A stretch of 64,000 nucleotides of DNA from Ophioceras dolichostomum (taxonomy: Eukaryota > Ascomycota > Sordariomycetes > Magnaporthales > Ophioceraceae), in assembly GCA_003049485.1 (NCBI GenBank), contig PYST01000168.1, positions 22,171 to 86,170 on the forward strand, written 5' to 3'. The position numbers were made by a program, and so were the translations under genes. Under the pieces are notes generated by a model that was given only the letters and a program-made list of their open reading frames with translations, had not been told where the DNA came from and made no database searches. Position 1 is the first letter of the stretch; every line of letters begins with the position of its first letter. This document shows, piece by piece, positions 34,180 through 45,964 of the stretch.

Positions 34180-36360
34180 CTACTTCGCCGCCTCCACAAC
34201 CTCCAACGCCGCCATGACCAGCACCAAGGTGCTGGGCAGGATCCAGATGACATAGCTCTGGAACAGGATCCTGCCCATGACGCCCTCGAACACGTTGTTG
34301 ATCTGGCAGATCTGCGCCAGCTGCAGCGCGGACGGCGCACCCGTGAGCAGGAAGCACACGATCACGAAGATGGGGTCGTCCAGGATGCTGATGGGCACGT
34401 ACTTGGCGAACACGGCCAGGATGGGCGCCATGACCAGCGTCGGCAGCAGCATGCGGCACAGCAGCGACGCGACCAGCAGCCGTGTGCCGATCTTCTTCTC
34501 CTCGGCGTCGACATGGTCCGGGGACGCGTTCTGCGTGTTGCGCGCGAGGTTCGCGCCCAGGACCACCAGGATCAGTGGCACGGCCACGCCGCCCGTCGAC
34601 GACACGGCGGAGGTCACGCTGTTGCGGATGAAGGACCCCTCGCGGAAGAAGAGCCGCTGCAGCGACGGGATGGACGCCACCAGGATGGCGAGCAGCATCG
34701 CCCACAAGGGCGGGTTCATGAAGTCCCAGAGAAAGGCCGTCGCGCGCGCCGCGAAGCGGGCGGTGACGGAGAGGAACCTCTGGAAGGGTTCGGGAAGCCG
34801 CGCGAACTGGGCGGCGAGGAAGGCGGAGATGGAGGCTGCGACCTCTTGGCGCCACATGGAGATGCGCATGCGCAGGCCTGCGAAGCCGGGCGGGATCTCG
34901 GGCTCATCGCTGTTATGGATGCGCGGGAACGAGAGGATGTTGTGCTCGCCAGGGTCGGGCAGGCTGTCGTATTGCTGCGAGGTGATGGCCAAGGTGTCGT
35001 TGACGCCGTTGATGTGGCCGTTGGTATGGCTGGGCGTCGTCGTCGCACCATTGCGGCCGTGCTTGGCGGCGGCACGCTTCAGGTCGCGAGACGAGCGCGA
35101 TGATAGGGATTTGTGTGGGTGGGCGGTTGGTTGTAGGTAGCCGTTGTCCTCGTCGTCCGATTCGGCGGGCGAGGCGTGCGAGCTGCCAGCGACGGGGGTC
35201 GGCCCGGCGGGCTCATAAAACTCCGAGTCGGAACGGAGGTCGTCTGAGTCGTCGCCATCGCCTGCGCCCGCGCCACGGCGGCGCCGCGGGTCGATGCCCT
35301 CTATGCTCTCCACGCTGCCCCGCTGCAGCAGAGGCGCCTCGCTCATCACGTCGCTATCGTCGTCGTTCGCGATCCGCCGCCCTTCTTCCGCGGCCTCGTC
35401 GTTGTACTCGTCGTACTTGTCCTTGGGCGCAAGGAGCACGTGGTAGCCCCAGCTCCACCGCACCAGCTGACCGAGCTGCTGGAACACGAGCAGGTACAGG
35501 ATGCCGCGCGCGGCGACCTCGTCATCGTTATCGCCCGGGATCCGGTCCCAGTGGAGGCCCTTGATCGTTTGGGAGAGCGAGAGGACGAGAGAAATCGGGA
35601 GGGAGTTGGAGTTGCCGAAGACCTGTTGGACGGAGAGTCGATGGATCTGTTAGCGCACACGACTCGGTTCGTGGGGTTGGAGGACAGGAAAAAGGCGGTG
35701 AAAAGGGAGGGATGGAGAGGGGTGAAATTGGATTGGCGGATTTCGCACGTACTCCCATGGCGATGACAAAGTTGGAGGCTCGTTTGCTGAACCCGAAGCA
35801 TTTTGTCACGCCGAGCGAAACGAGGTACGAGACCAGCGTCTGGATCACAAAGATTATGGGGATGATGCCCAGCTCCGCGAGCTTGTCCGCGTTTAGTTGG
35901 GAGGCGAGCTTTGTGAAGACTGTGTGCGCAGAGAAGCGAGAAATGCGTTAGCCTGCTATCTTAGAGGGTGCAAAAAAGGAGATTGGTGATGGGAGATCAA
36001 GCTGAAGATGCGCATGGACCGGATTTCTGAGCGTGGGTTGATGGAGAGGGTGGTCCGGGAGGAAAGCAGAAGCGTACTCAGACAAGGGGTGAAAAGCATG
36101 ACGTTGAGGTTCGCCAGGAACTTCTGCTTCTCGGCGTCGAAGTGTCCCAGCCTGGCGATGATATACCCAGGCAAGCTGACGCAGACGACCTCCATAACGG
36201 CTTCGAACACCAGCAGCGTGAGGTTTCCGACCGACGGGTGCGAATCGTGCGGCTTCTTCTTAAAAAGGACGAATGGCGACGGCGGCGACAGGCCGTCGAG
36301 GGGGAGTTGCCCCATGTTGTTCATCCGGTACGAGGCCGGGCCGGAAAAGAGGTTTACCAT
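34180..36360 (-). CDS. Auxin efflux carrier (PIN-like, AEC) family membrane transporter
   Basis: Membrane transport protein family (PF03547); fungal members sit in ER or plasma membrane and their substrates are poorly known. Exons 36360-36078, 35919-35753 and 35622-34180 have matching phases (introns of 158 and 130 bp) and give 630 aa. The N-terminal half has the family opening VCVSLPGYIIARLG, NLNVMLFTPCL joined by splicing to IFTKLASQL, and IPIIFVIQTLVSYLVSLG. A hydrophilic, acidic and Ser-rich central loop of about 170 residues (KYDEYNDEAAEEGRRI onwards) separates it from the C-terminal half. That half has FLWDFMNPPLWAMLLAILVA, FVIVCFLLTGAPSALQLAQI and ILPSTLVLVMAALEV. This two-halves-plus-loop layout is normal for fungal AEC proteins. 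Substrate not readable. Confidence 0.9.
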
Positions 36361-39300
36361 CGCTCAAGTCGTCGGGGGCGTTGTTTCGCGGGAGTCTTTC
36401 GCCGCGGTCTCGCGTGATCGTGGGATTGGCGCGAGAAAGAAAGGGTCGAAGGCCGAAGGAAGACGAGAGAACGGTGGTCGTCGATCGGGAATGGCGCGAG
36501 TGTGCGCCCGCAGTGGGCGGAAGGGAGGGTATGAATTAACCACCCCTCTCGCCCTCTCAGTTGGAGACGGGACGAAAGAGAAAGAAAATATAGAAAATAG
36601 CGCAATGGGAGCTGGCACTGGTATCGTTTTACCTAGGGTGGGGGTTGGTGGCTTTCTTTGTGGAAGGGGAAAGATTCCCAACACTCGTTGTGCTGGTGCT
36701 GTTCCTGCGACGAGGGAAAGCTCAGCAGACTCCAAACTGTGGGGGACACATGGTGGCTAAGTTTGCATTTTCGCAATTGCTATGGCGTGGGTGATTTGGT
36801 GAAGTCACGATATGGTATTTGGCGGTGATGATGGTGTTCAGCAATGGCCACCGGAAGAAAAGATAAGAGGGAAAAAAGGAATGTGTTGGTCAGGAGGCCT
36901 GAGGATAGCGCAAGGAGGTGAGCTCTCCCAGCCAGCTCGATTTTCCCTCTACAATCCCACGCTCAGCTCAGCACATGCATCCACCTGGCGTGGGAGACGG
37001 AAGCGGCCCCCCCCCCCCCGTCCCTGTCCACTGCCTGCTGGGGACGATGGGTCAGCCAAGGAGAGGCTTCGTTGGCCGCCACTAGAGTCTTGGCTGAAGC
37101 ATCTCAAAGAGGCTCCCACGCTCGCCACGCAAACACTCTGCAAGTTTGCGCGATATGATAAGCAAGGGCGGAAAAAACACGCCAAAAGTGGGGTGAGTTA
37201 ATGGGGGAGTTCGCCGTGGCGAACTCAATCGGGTTAATCACGACATTGGACGAAAAAGAAAATGGAAGGCTGCCCTTGAAGGCTTAGTTCGTACATCTCG
37301 AAAAGGCAAGCCTTGATGGAAGCCTACGAAAGACTTGTTGTCGATTAAGCCTCTGTATTCCTTTATCATTGTTGTCGTTGCGCGTCTCGTTGGCCTCGAT
37401 CACGAGCCAGGAGGACATGGGGGCTGAGTTTCTCCAATTGGAGTTGCAGCACGCCACGCCTTGCCTGTTGTTACTGGTTGACGGGACAGGTTGCAACGCA
37501 GTATTCCATGATGATGACGGGTTCAATTACGTGTGCTGTCCGACAAGGGAAACTGTCACCAAATCCCGATGCTTCCTGTCCAGTCCTCGTTGTCCTCTCA
37601 GGCTGCCGTTTGTTCGTGCTGTTGGCGGGTCCGAAAACCGGCACTTCGTGCTAAAAACCTGTGGGAATCCACGTGTTCCTGTCCAGGCCCTCGAGTGGTT
37701 CAGTGTCCCGGACCCAGATCACTGCCTGGCCCGAGCCACTGCTCGGTGGGTCAAGCTGGCGCAGGGGCCAGTACTCCCAGAATCGGAAGCGATGAGGTCA
37801 TCGGTTTTGGGACCCGAAAACTTGGACCATTCTGCCCAACTTCCTCATTCAACACTGGTGGTTAGTTAAGGTGCGAGCCCGACGACGGCTCTGTTTGACC
37901 GCTTGGTGAGAGGCTGTTCGAAAGTACCTATATAAGGAGCCGAAGATATCTGGTGATGAGGTCTGAAAAGCAGGCAGATTCCAATCGTCTTTGACTCGTT
38001 CGCGGGAGCTCGGCGCTTTGGGCTGATGATGAAGTCCCGCGTAATCCTTCCTGTTCTACTCTGCCTGAAAGCATTTCCCACCGGCTTGCGATGCGAATTT
38101 GAAATCCCGATAACGACGATGCCCGTGTGAGCTCCCGTAGGCGGCCTAGTCCTCATGCGCTGTTTGGTGGTGATCAGGCACGGATTTGGTTTTCTCATCC
38201 CGCCTTGCCCTGGCAGAGTTTGCCACCTCCACCTCACCCTCTAGCGGGCAGTGTGTGAATTTCAGGGTGAATGTCAACACGGCGCACAAAAGACAGTTCA
38301 AGCGGGACAGGATAGGAGAGGCCGGCCGAGTGAGCCCTAAACTCAATGCCCTCATCCCCGACCAAGAATCGAATTCAGGGATCTCCCCAATGACGCATTT
38401 CCCTCTTTCCCCTCCTCCGGCCCTGGGTTGCATTGTTGCTTGACCATCTGACGTGACGCCTCTGGCACAGATCGTCAAATCCAGCCTCTGTCCAAATTGT
38501 TGCAGAGCATTCATTTTTTTTTCAGCTTGTTTCTATTTTCTTTGTTTTCCCGCCGAGTATCTTGTTTCCCTTGCCCCGCCGTTTGCGCCAGCTTGCCCGT
38601 ATGTTCCGTGCTAGCTCACCGCCGAAGCGCAGGCTCCGGAGTGTCGTACACATCCACGGACCCCAAACCGACTCCATTCTGCATGCCGGACGGGACGTTG
38701 ACCTCTTTTCCTTGGAGGAGAGACATGGACATGCGACAGGCAATGGCAGATTCTTCATATGTAGGTACGGTGAATGCAATATGTCTTCGACGCCGGTCTC
38801 GTGTGATATATTTAGACATCGTATTGGCCGGAGTGTGGACTTTTCTGCACTCCTATAGACCCTCCTTGGGCAGGGCGGGCTCGACCGTTCCACCCTCACG
38901 ACCAGCCAGAACAGGCTGGAGGTTGGCCAGGCTTGCAGAAGAGAGGGCTACGGCTACATTCGGCGATGACGATTGGGAATCTTGGATGCATCTGGTTCCA
39001 CATCAGGCAATGTTGGCTAGCCCTTCCGGCCTCTTTGGGTTGCGGCTATGCCCACTTGTCCCCGATGCGGGAGGGTTGCAGCAGACCTGATTTCGGTTCA
39101 GGCGGTTGATATTACCCACCCTCCAACTTGAAGCTCTCCCAAGAGAGGTCCATGCCACGACTACCGTGATGACTTCACTCCACGGTGCCACCCGGAGCTG
39201 CAGTGGCTGCCAAGAGGATCAAGCTGGGTGAGTCGCATGGAGTCGAGGGCAATGACAGAGCGCATGTTCAATGTGCGTGCATCGTCCCACCGCGAGTGCG

Positions 39301-40970
39301 CGTTGTCTGAGCATTTCTCGATTGAGACCCAGTTTCTCTCAGGACTCACACACCGGCACGTCGTGGAGAAGCAGAGACGGTCGACGGGTAAGCCTTGATG
39401 ATTTGAGACTGCGGAGTGCGCTGCAGTCACACTCCTTAGGTCGACGCTGGTGCGAGCATGCCGTCGAGCAGATTCCCGTTTGGGACATGTCATATGTTTC
39501 AGGCCCAGGTCGATCATGATTTTCTTGCTTTTCGCTCTAGGTTGTTGTGTTTGGTATGCAAATCCCTGAATCCCAGGCGGAGCTGGGGTCGGACGGCAAA
39601 GTGTGGAGGAGCTGGAGGATGGGCTGCTGCCAAGGAGCGCCGCATCGATGTCAGCGCCACCTGTACTATGTACACTATACACATACTACTATCAACGTCA
39701 TCACACCCTTTTTGGTTCCCATCCCGCCTACAATTGCTGCCAGGCCTGGTTCATGCTCCAGCTCGAAGAAGGAAAGACCGGTCCAAAATCCTGCCTCAAA
39801 AGATGGAGGTTTGGAAAGAAATTAGAGAAATTAGCAGCTCTGCAGTGCTACCCTACACCGTCTTGACTTCTAACGAGGCGGTGCCAGACCAGTGCTCATC
39901 GTTGGACAGGGATCAATTCGGTTGACATTTGGTGCGTGGGAAGTCGCGGCCGGAGCTTGTGCTGTGGACAGAGCCCCTAAAGGTAGTAAATGTATCTTTG
40001 GATTTTTTTTTTTTTGGACAGCGTGTGCTATCTCTCCTATTGTACTGTCTGCATCTATGGTACCGTCGTAGGAGATCCATTACAAAGGTTGATGCACCGC
40101 ATGTCCTGCCTACGGAGATGGTGAAGCACGAGTCTGGCTGGCCACGAAGAAGATCGCTGGCGGATCGCGCTAGAGCGCCGCAAGTCTGAAATTTGCACAT
40201 GCCCCATCATTATCATCAGCTACGATTCCCCAAATTTATCTTGATCCCCCTCCCCCTCGCCTCGTTTTAGTCACATCTTTTCCCCTTCTTCTCATACACT
40301 TGTTGTGAATTCTAGAACACACATGAAAGACCTAGGCCAGAGACTCGGACCGCAGTCAGAGCTATCTCAGACTCTAGGCCTCAGTCAGACCTTCCCCGAG
40401 CTCTTGCCCGCCTGCAGCTTGCCATCTGAACTTTAGAGTTCGCCTCAGGCTCCCTCCCACCTCCACTCCTTCCCTCGACCGGCCATTGAGGAGCGCGCAG
40501 GTGCCGTCGGTCAAGCTGTAACTTCCTTTCCGTCTGGTGTTCCTTCCGGAGGCTCCCGTCCGAATCTCGAGTCAGCTCAGCAACAGGCAGGTGCAAGGCG
40601 CTTCTGTCTTTGTGCCCCTCCCAGCGCGGTCAATCCCCCCACCAAAAACATCGCAGCGTCAATCCTCCGCGAACGCCTTGCTCCGCGAAGAGCTTCGAGA
40701 ACGACCACTGCGCCGTTTCCAGCTACCAGCGCAGCGCCTTCAAGAATTATCCGCATATCCTACGACTTCTCTACCGTTTCCGTCCCACCTAGCGCGCGCC
40801 CAATTTCCCGCGTCCCTCAGCTGTCTCAACCCCATCTTCTGCCGTCTCGTCCGATACCTCTCCCGAACGAAGCACGCACATACATTCTAGCCTCGGTCGT
40901 ACCTTTATCAAAGGCATGCGCTCCAACAGGTGAACTGCGTAGTCACCTTCCGACATCGACCTCTTGCCGA
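36361..40970. other. Long region with no supported gene (4.6 kb), ending at an assembly gap
   Basis: Short open frames only. A run of 12 C lies at 37008-37019. The frame at 38497-39090 looks secretory at its start, but it begins with TTG and no ATG supports it. The right end, from about 40400, is pyrimidine-rich and is probably promoter and leader of the MAPKK gene. Confidence 0.5.
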
Positions 40971-41016
40971 NNNNNNNNNNNNNNNNNNNNNNNNNNNNNN
41001 NNNNNNNNNNNNNNNN
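40971..41016. other. Assembly gap (46 N)
   Basis: A run of N in the presumed leader of the MAPKK gene, followed directly by a C run and CT repeats. Low-complexity pyrimidine sequence is the likely cause. Confidence 0.99.
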
Positions 41017-41074
41017 CCCCCCCCTCTCTCTCGAACACTGTATGTAGCCTTGCGAGGCCTCGAAGCCCGCAAAA

Positions 41075-43266
41075 ATGGCTCAGCCTAAGTCAGAATCGAG
41101 CGACGCCGACCTAGCACCCGCGACGCCCGAACAATGGCACGACAAGAGCACCCCCACGTCGCCGGGCTCGGAGCCCTGGGAGGACGACTCGGCCTCTAGC
41201 ACGCCACTTGATCCGCCATCGCCGAGCACCTCGCCCAAGCGCGTCCCATCGTTGCGCACAGTATCAGATCCCCAGGGCAGCGCCACACATATGTCGTCCT
41301 CGTCGACCGTCACAGGCACGCTGAACAGCGCGAGGAGACCGCCGGTCGCAGCTGGACTCTTGCCGGGCTACATGCTGGCCCGAGCCGTGGCCTTGCAGAC
41401 ATCCCGGCTGGGTTCGGCACCGTCGTTCTCTAGCGGAAGCAGCGGTTCATCGTTTGGCTCTCCCATGTCTGGAGGTCCCGCATCCCCATTGATTGGCCAC
41501 CCTGGGATGCCACAGAATCCACGCCTGCCTCCCAACATGACCGCGAGCCTGAACATGGGAAGCATGGGCAACATACCGAACTTAGGCAACCTAGGAGCAG
41601 CAGCCCGGCCAGTTCCTGCAGGGTTCCCTAAGTCGGCACCCGAAGTCCCAAGCGCGCGCAAACCAACATCGCTTAGTGAGAGGAGACAGATGAAGCTAGG
41701 TGGCTTCCCAGGAGCCGCAGGCTCGCCAGTCCGTACCCCCCAGCTATCAGATATCGTAGCTGGCGGTGGCAGCTTTGGCAAGCCGGGGAGGCCGAAACTA
41801 CCAGTCAACAGCGCCGCCGCGAACTCCAAGATGAACGACTTCAAGAACTACATCGACGCCGAGAAGGGCTGGATCACTTTCGAGGGTGCGGCCACCATCA
41901 CCAGCACCGGCGTCAACTTCGCCAGCGGCCAAAAGTTCAGCATCTCGCTAGACGAGATCGACGTGCTCGACGAGTTGGGCAAGGGCAACTACGGCACCGT
42001 CTACAAGGTTCGCCACGCCAGACCGAGATATCCACGCTTCGGCCAGGGCCTCAGTAGTTTCAAGAAGCAGCCACTTTCGCGGCAGACCTCGCTGTCTGAC
42101 GGTGCCGATCCATTTGGTACTAGGTCAGGCGACAGCTCGGAGGCCCAAACGCCACTCAGCCCGCCATCATGCGTGGCCCCTACGTCAGGGCGCGTCATGG
42201 CCATGAAGGAGATCCGCCTAGAGTTGGACGAGGCAAAGTTCACGACTATCCTCAAAGAGCTTGTCATCCTCCACGAGTGCGTGTCGCCGCATATCATCGA
42301 CTTCTACGGCGCCTTCTTCCAGGAGGGCGCCGTGTACATGTGCATCGAGTTCATGGATGGCGGCTCCATCGACAAGCTGTACGCGGGCGGCATCCCCGAG
42401 AATGTGATCCGCAAGATCACGCTCGGCACAGTCTTGGGTCTCAAGGAGCTGAAGGAGAAGCACAACATCATCCACAGAGACGTCAAGCCGACCAACATCC
42501 TGGCCAACACGCGTGGGCAGGTCAAGATCTGTGATTTCGGCGTCAGTGGGAACCTTGTGGCGTCCATTGCGAAGACAAACATCGGTTGTCAGAGCTACAT
42601 GGCGCCCGAGCGCATCTCGGGCGGCGCTATGATGTCCGCCGGTAGTGCGGCACCGGGCACATACAGCGTCCAGAGCGACATCTGGAGCTTGGGCTTGACC
42701 ATCATCGAATGTGCGATGGGCAGGTATCCGTACCCTCCCGAGGTGTCGTCGACCATCTTCAGTCAGCTCAGCGTAAGTTCTCCACTATAGCACCGATTCA
42801 TTCAATATGCCGCGACCAGGGAGTTCATGGCTAACCATCGCCACGTCCGGTCTTCCCCACACAGGCCATTGTCGAAGGCGAGCCACCAGACCTACCCGCA
42901 GAAGGTTACTCCCCCACGGCCCGCGACTTTGTCAGGTCGTGCCTCAACAAAATCCCCGCAAAGCGGTCCACATACCCCATGCTACTCATGCACCCGTGGC
43001 TCAAGCCCCTGACACAGCCAGCCACCATCAGCGAAGAGACCGAGGAGGAGGACGATGGTGCCGCCGCCGCCGCAGGGAAGTTGACTCTTGAGGATGGGTC
43101 GGCTCTCCCTCCCGGCTGCGACGAGGAGGTCGGGCAGTGGGTACGGGCGGCACTGGAGAAGAAGCGAGGGGGTCAGATGCCCCGAGTCGAGAAGCCTGCG
43201 CTGCACGCCGCCCCGCTAGACACTGTCAGCCCGTCCGGGACGCCACGCCCGTCGAGTGATTTTTGA
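41075..43266 (+). CDS. pbs2: PBS2/OS-5-type MAP kinase kinase of the HOG osmostress pathway
   Basis: Dual-specificity kinase that phosphorylates Hog1/OS-2 in response to osmotic, oxidative and phenylpyrrole stress; cytosolic scaffold and kinase in one. Exons 41075-42772 and 42865-43266 (92-bp intron) give 699 aa. The N-terminal 290 residues are Ser/Pro-rich and disordered, as in Pbs2. Kinase motifs: glycine loop G302-K-G304-N-Y-G307, ATP lysine K378 in VMAMKEIRLEL, catalytic D469 in IIHRDVKPTN, and CDFGVSG. The activation loop reads SIAKTNIGCQSYMAPER, with S497 and T501 at the known Pbs2 phosphorylation positions. A Ser/Pro-rich insert of about 60 residues sits between the glycine loop and K378, a feature I recall of filamentous fungal Pbs2. 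Start context AAAAATGGCT is good. Confidence 0.95.
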
Positions 43267-44492
43267 GAGCATGCACACAGCTGAGAGAGGGAGTCGGTGA
43301 GAGAGTGTGTGTGTCAGAAACGATTGACATGCAATGCGGCACTAGAAGGCGAGAACGAGATCTGGAGCTGGTCCTCCTCCATTTGCCCTGCTCGCCGCGC
43401 ATAACGCAGTTGTCCTTCAAGAGCTCAGGATAGGCGGGCAGCGCTGCATGGCATACACCTTCTATTCTTCCAAGCATCATATCTAGGGACCGAAGAAATA
43501 TTTTCTCTTTTGCTTCTTCTTTTTTTCTCGTCTCCTATCGGGTTCCGAGTACCAGATATCTCGGTGACGATCCAGCGGTAAACGGAAGACGAGGCCGCAT
43601 TGGACGTACACGAACAAGAAGATGGTGGGAGAAAAGCAAGAGCTCAAAACAAGGACGTGTATCTGGCATGGCCAAGATATCGAGCACAGCATGGAAGATC
43701 GGAAGATTGGCGGCGACGGCCGTGGCTCTCCTTTGCACACGCGTTGTTACAATAACCCCTTTGCAGTACGAGTACATCACAGCATACATACATCTCCTTT
43801 GTCTACATCGGTACAGACCTCGGTTTATCCACCCATCCTAAGAATACCTTGGGCCGGGACCGCTCCAACTACAATCCAACCCCAAGCTTCTCCCGAATAA
43901 ACTGAGGTACAGACAGCTGCACATCTCAGCACTTTGGCGTGCCAACCCCGCGACGTGTTGCTTGTCACTTTTGTTCGATAACCTTTTCCGCATCAGTATT
44001 TCGACGCAGCAAGTGTCTCTTCTCTAGTGAGCTGTTAATATCACTCTTTCATGCGATGTGCTTGTTCGCTAAGCACATGTAGTAACAATTCTGCAGGGGC
44101 GTAATGGGTATATTGATTGGTGCACAGCCTGAAATGAGGCAGATGTACCTGACTAGAATCTCAAGACAGCTTGTGCAAGCATAGGTCATGCCAGCACTAG
44201 AACACAGCGTAGAACACGGGAAATCGTCCGCACAGGACTCCCACCTCCACAGTATGGGAACAACGGACCAAGAAGTGAGCATAAGAAATCTCAATAAGGC
44301 AGACCCGAGACTCTTCCTCCAATCTCAAGTCAACGGGCCACCCCGATAATGGTTCCAACCAAAGTTATCATCGACTCCATACACAGACCCCGCTGTCACG
44401 GAATGCAACTCCGACTTCTGCTCGGAGGCCGTGCCATCTGCACTCGTGGTCGCCGGAACGACGTTGGAAGCCGGGAAATGGCTCTGATGCTG
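43267..44492. other. Intergenic region, convergent gene ends
   Basis: 3' flanks of the MAPKK and sirtuin genes. A (GT)-rich patch follows the MAPKK stop (43300-43316). No gene seen. Confidence 0.6.
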
Positions 44493-45964
44493 CTAGTGCG
44501 CCAGATCGCCGCTCCACCAGAACGCAGGGCTCATGTTCGCGCCTGTGTAGTGTTCCTGAAGGACGAGGGACCCAGGGTGGATGAAGCCAGTGTTTTCGTT
44601 TGCCATGGACTGGAGGGGGGGTAATTGCCGGTGAGGGTAGATCTGGTGATGGTGGTGTTGGTCCAGCAGCTGGTTGTTGCTGCCGACCTCATCACCCTCG
44701 GCATCAGCATCAACATCGTCATCGCCATCACCATCCTCCGCTTCCTCATCGACCTCCTCCTCCTCGTCGTCGTCATCACTCTCCTGCTGTTGCGCAGCTC
44801 GAAGCGCAGCCGCAGCAGCCGCAGCCGCAGCCGCCCTCGCCGACCTCGCAAGCTGCTTCTCCGCCTCCTCGTCGCCGACCAGCCTCCTCCACTCCGCCTC
44901 CAGCTCCTCCCTCCAGCCCAGCAGATCCGCGAGCCTGCGCATGGTGGCGTCGCAGTCGCCGAGGACGACGACGTCGTCGGCGCGCGTGCCGAAGTCGCCC
45001 ACCACCTCGCGGTTGATCAGCACCCTGGGCGCGGCGTCGGGACACAGCTCTGGCAGCGTGGCGACGGGCGGCACGGGCAGGGAGGTGCCCATCACGAACA
45101 TGAGGTCCAACCGCTCGTCCCACGGCTCGGGGATCCAGTACTCGGGCAGCAGCTCCTCCTGGACCATGAAGAACCGCTCGGGGAGCTGCTCGCCGAAGAA
45201 GACGATGTCCGGCTTGACGACGCCTCGGCAGCCCTCCGTCGCCGCGCAGTACGGCACCGCGCTGGCGGCCACGTGCTGCCGCATCAGGTCGTCCGGGTAG
45301 GGGGCGTCGCACTCGGTGCAGCGCTGCGTGGCCATGCTGCCGTGCGCCTCGACCGTTAGCTCGGGGGGCACTCCGGCTTTGGCGGAGAGGCAGTCTATGT
45401 TCTGGGTGAAGAGCATGGTGAGCAGGCCCTTGCGGGCGAGCAGGGCGATGAAGACGTGCGAGATGGTCGGGTGGTAGGAGCCCGGGTACAGGTCCTTGGC
45501 CAGCTGGTAGAAGGGAACCGGGTTGGAGCGGAAGAAGTCGAGGTCGAAGACGTCATGGGGCTGCGAGAGGTTCAGGCTGGCGAGGTTGTCGTAGAGACCT
45601 GTACCTGGGGTGCGGAAGTCGGGGACTGGAAGGCGAGTGGGTGGGTAGTTGGGGTTGATGATGGTGATGATCATGTTAGAACAGCATCATGATAGTATGG
45701 AAGGGGCAAGTTGCCCTGCTGCCGGTTACCTAGGTACCTGTCAAGGGCGATGGACTTACTCCCGGCGGCGGTGCTGATCCCTGCACCTGCTACGATGACG
45801 ATCCTGGGCAGCCCGGCGAAGCCGTAGTCCTCGTCGTTGAGAATGAACTTCGCGACGGCCTCTAGAGACCGCTCGGTGAGTGTCATTGGAGCGGTCGTCT
45901 CGTCCACCTTGGCGACATCATCTGACTCGTCTGAGTCCCAGCCCCTCGACTCCTCGGCCGACAT
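44493..45964 (-). CDS. hst2: HST2-type sirtuin (NAD-dependent protein deacetylase)
   Basis: Class I sirtuin that removes acetyl groups from histone H4K16 and other lysines using NAD; Hst2 members are mostly cytosolic. Exons 45964-45760 and 45625-44493 (134-bp intron) give 445 aa, and splicing completes GAGISTAAGIPDFRTPGTGL. Other marks: LFTQNIDCLSAKAG, catalytic His in VEAHGSMATQRC, zinc cysteines in CTEC and later CAATEGC, KPDIVFFGEQLP, and GTSLPVPP. After the catalytic domain (ending at about residue 325) come an Ala run (10 in a row), a long Asp/Glu stretch and a His run (4), all low complexity. In the NAD-site loop the usual LER reads LSA, which is odd and is listed under findings. Assignment to the HST2 branch rests on the GIPDFRTPGTGLYDNL context. 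Confidence 0.9.

Noticed and set aside
38497..39090. Secreted protein with a hydrophobic start
   Set aside because: Initiation would be at TTG and there is no ATG or domain; the hydrophobic run comes from a T-rich tract.
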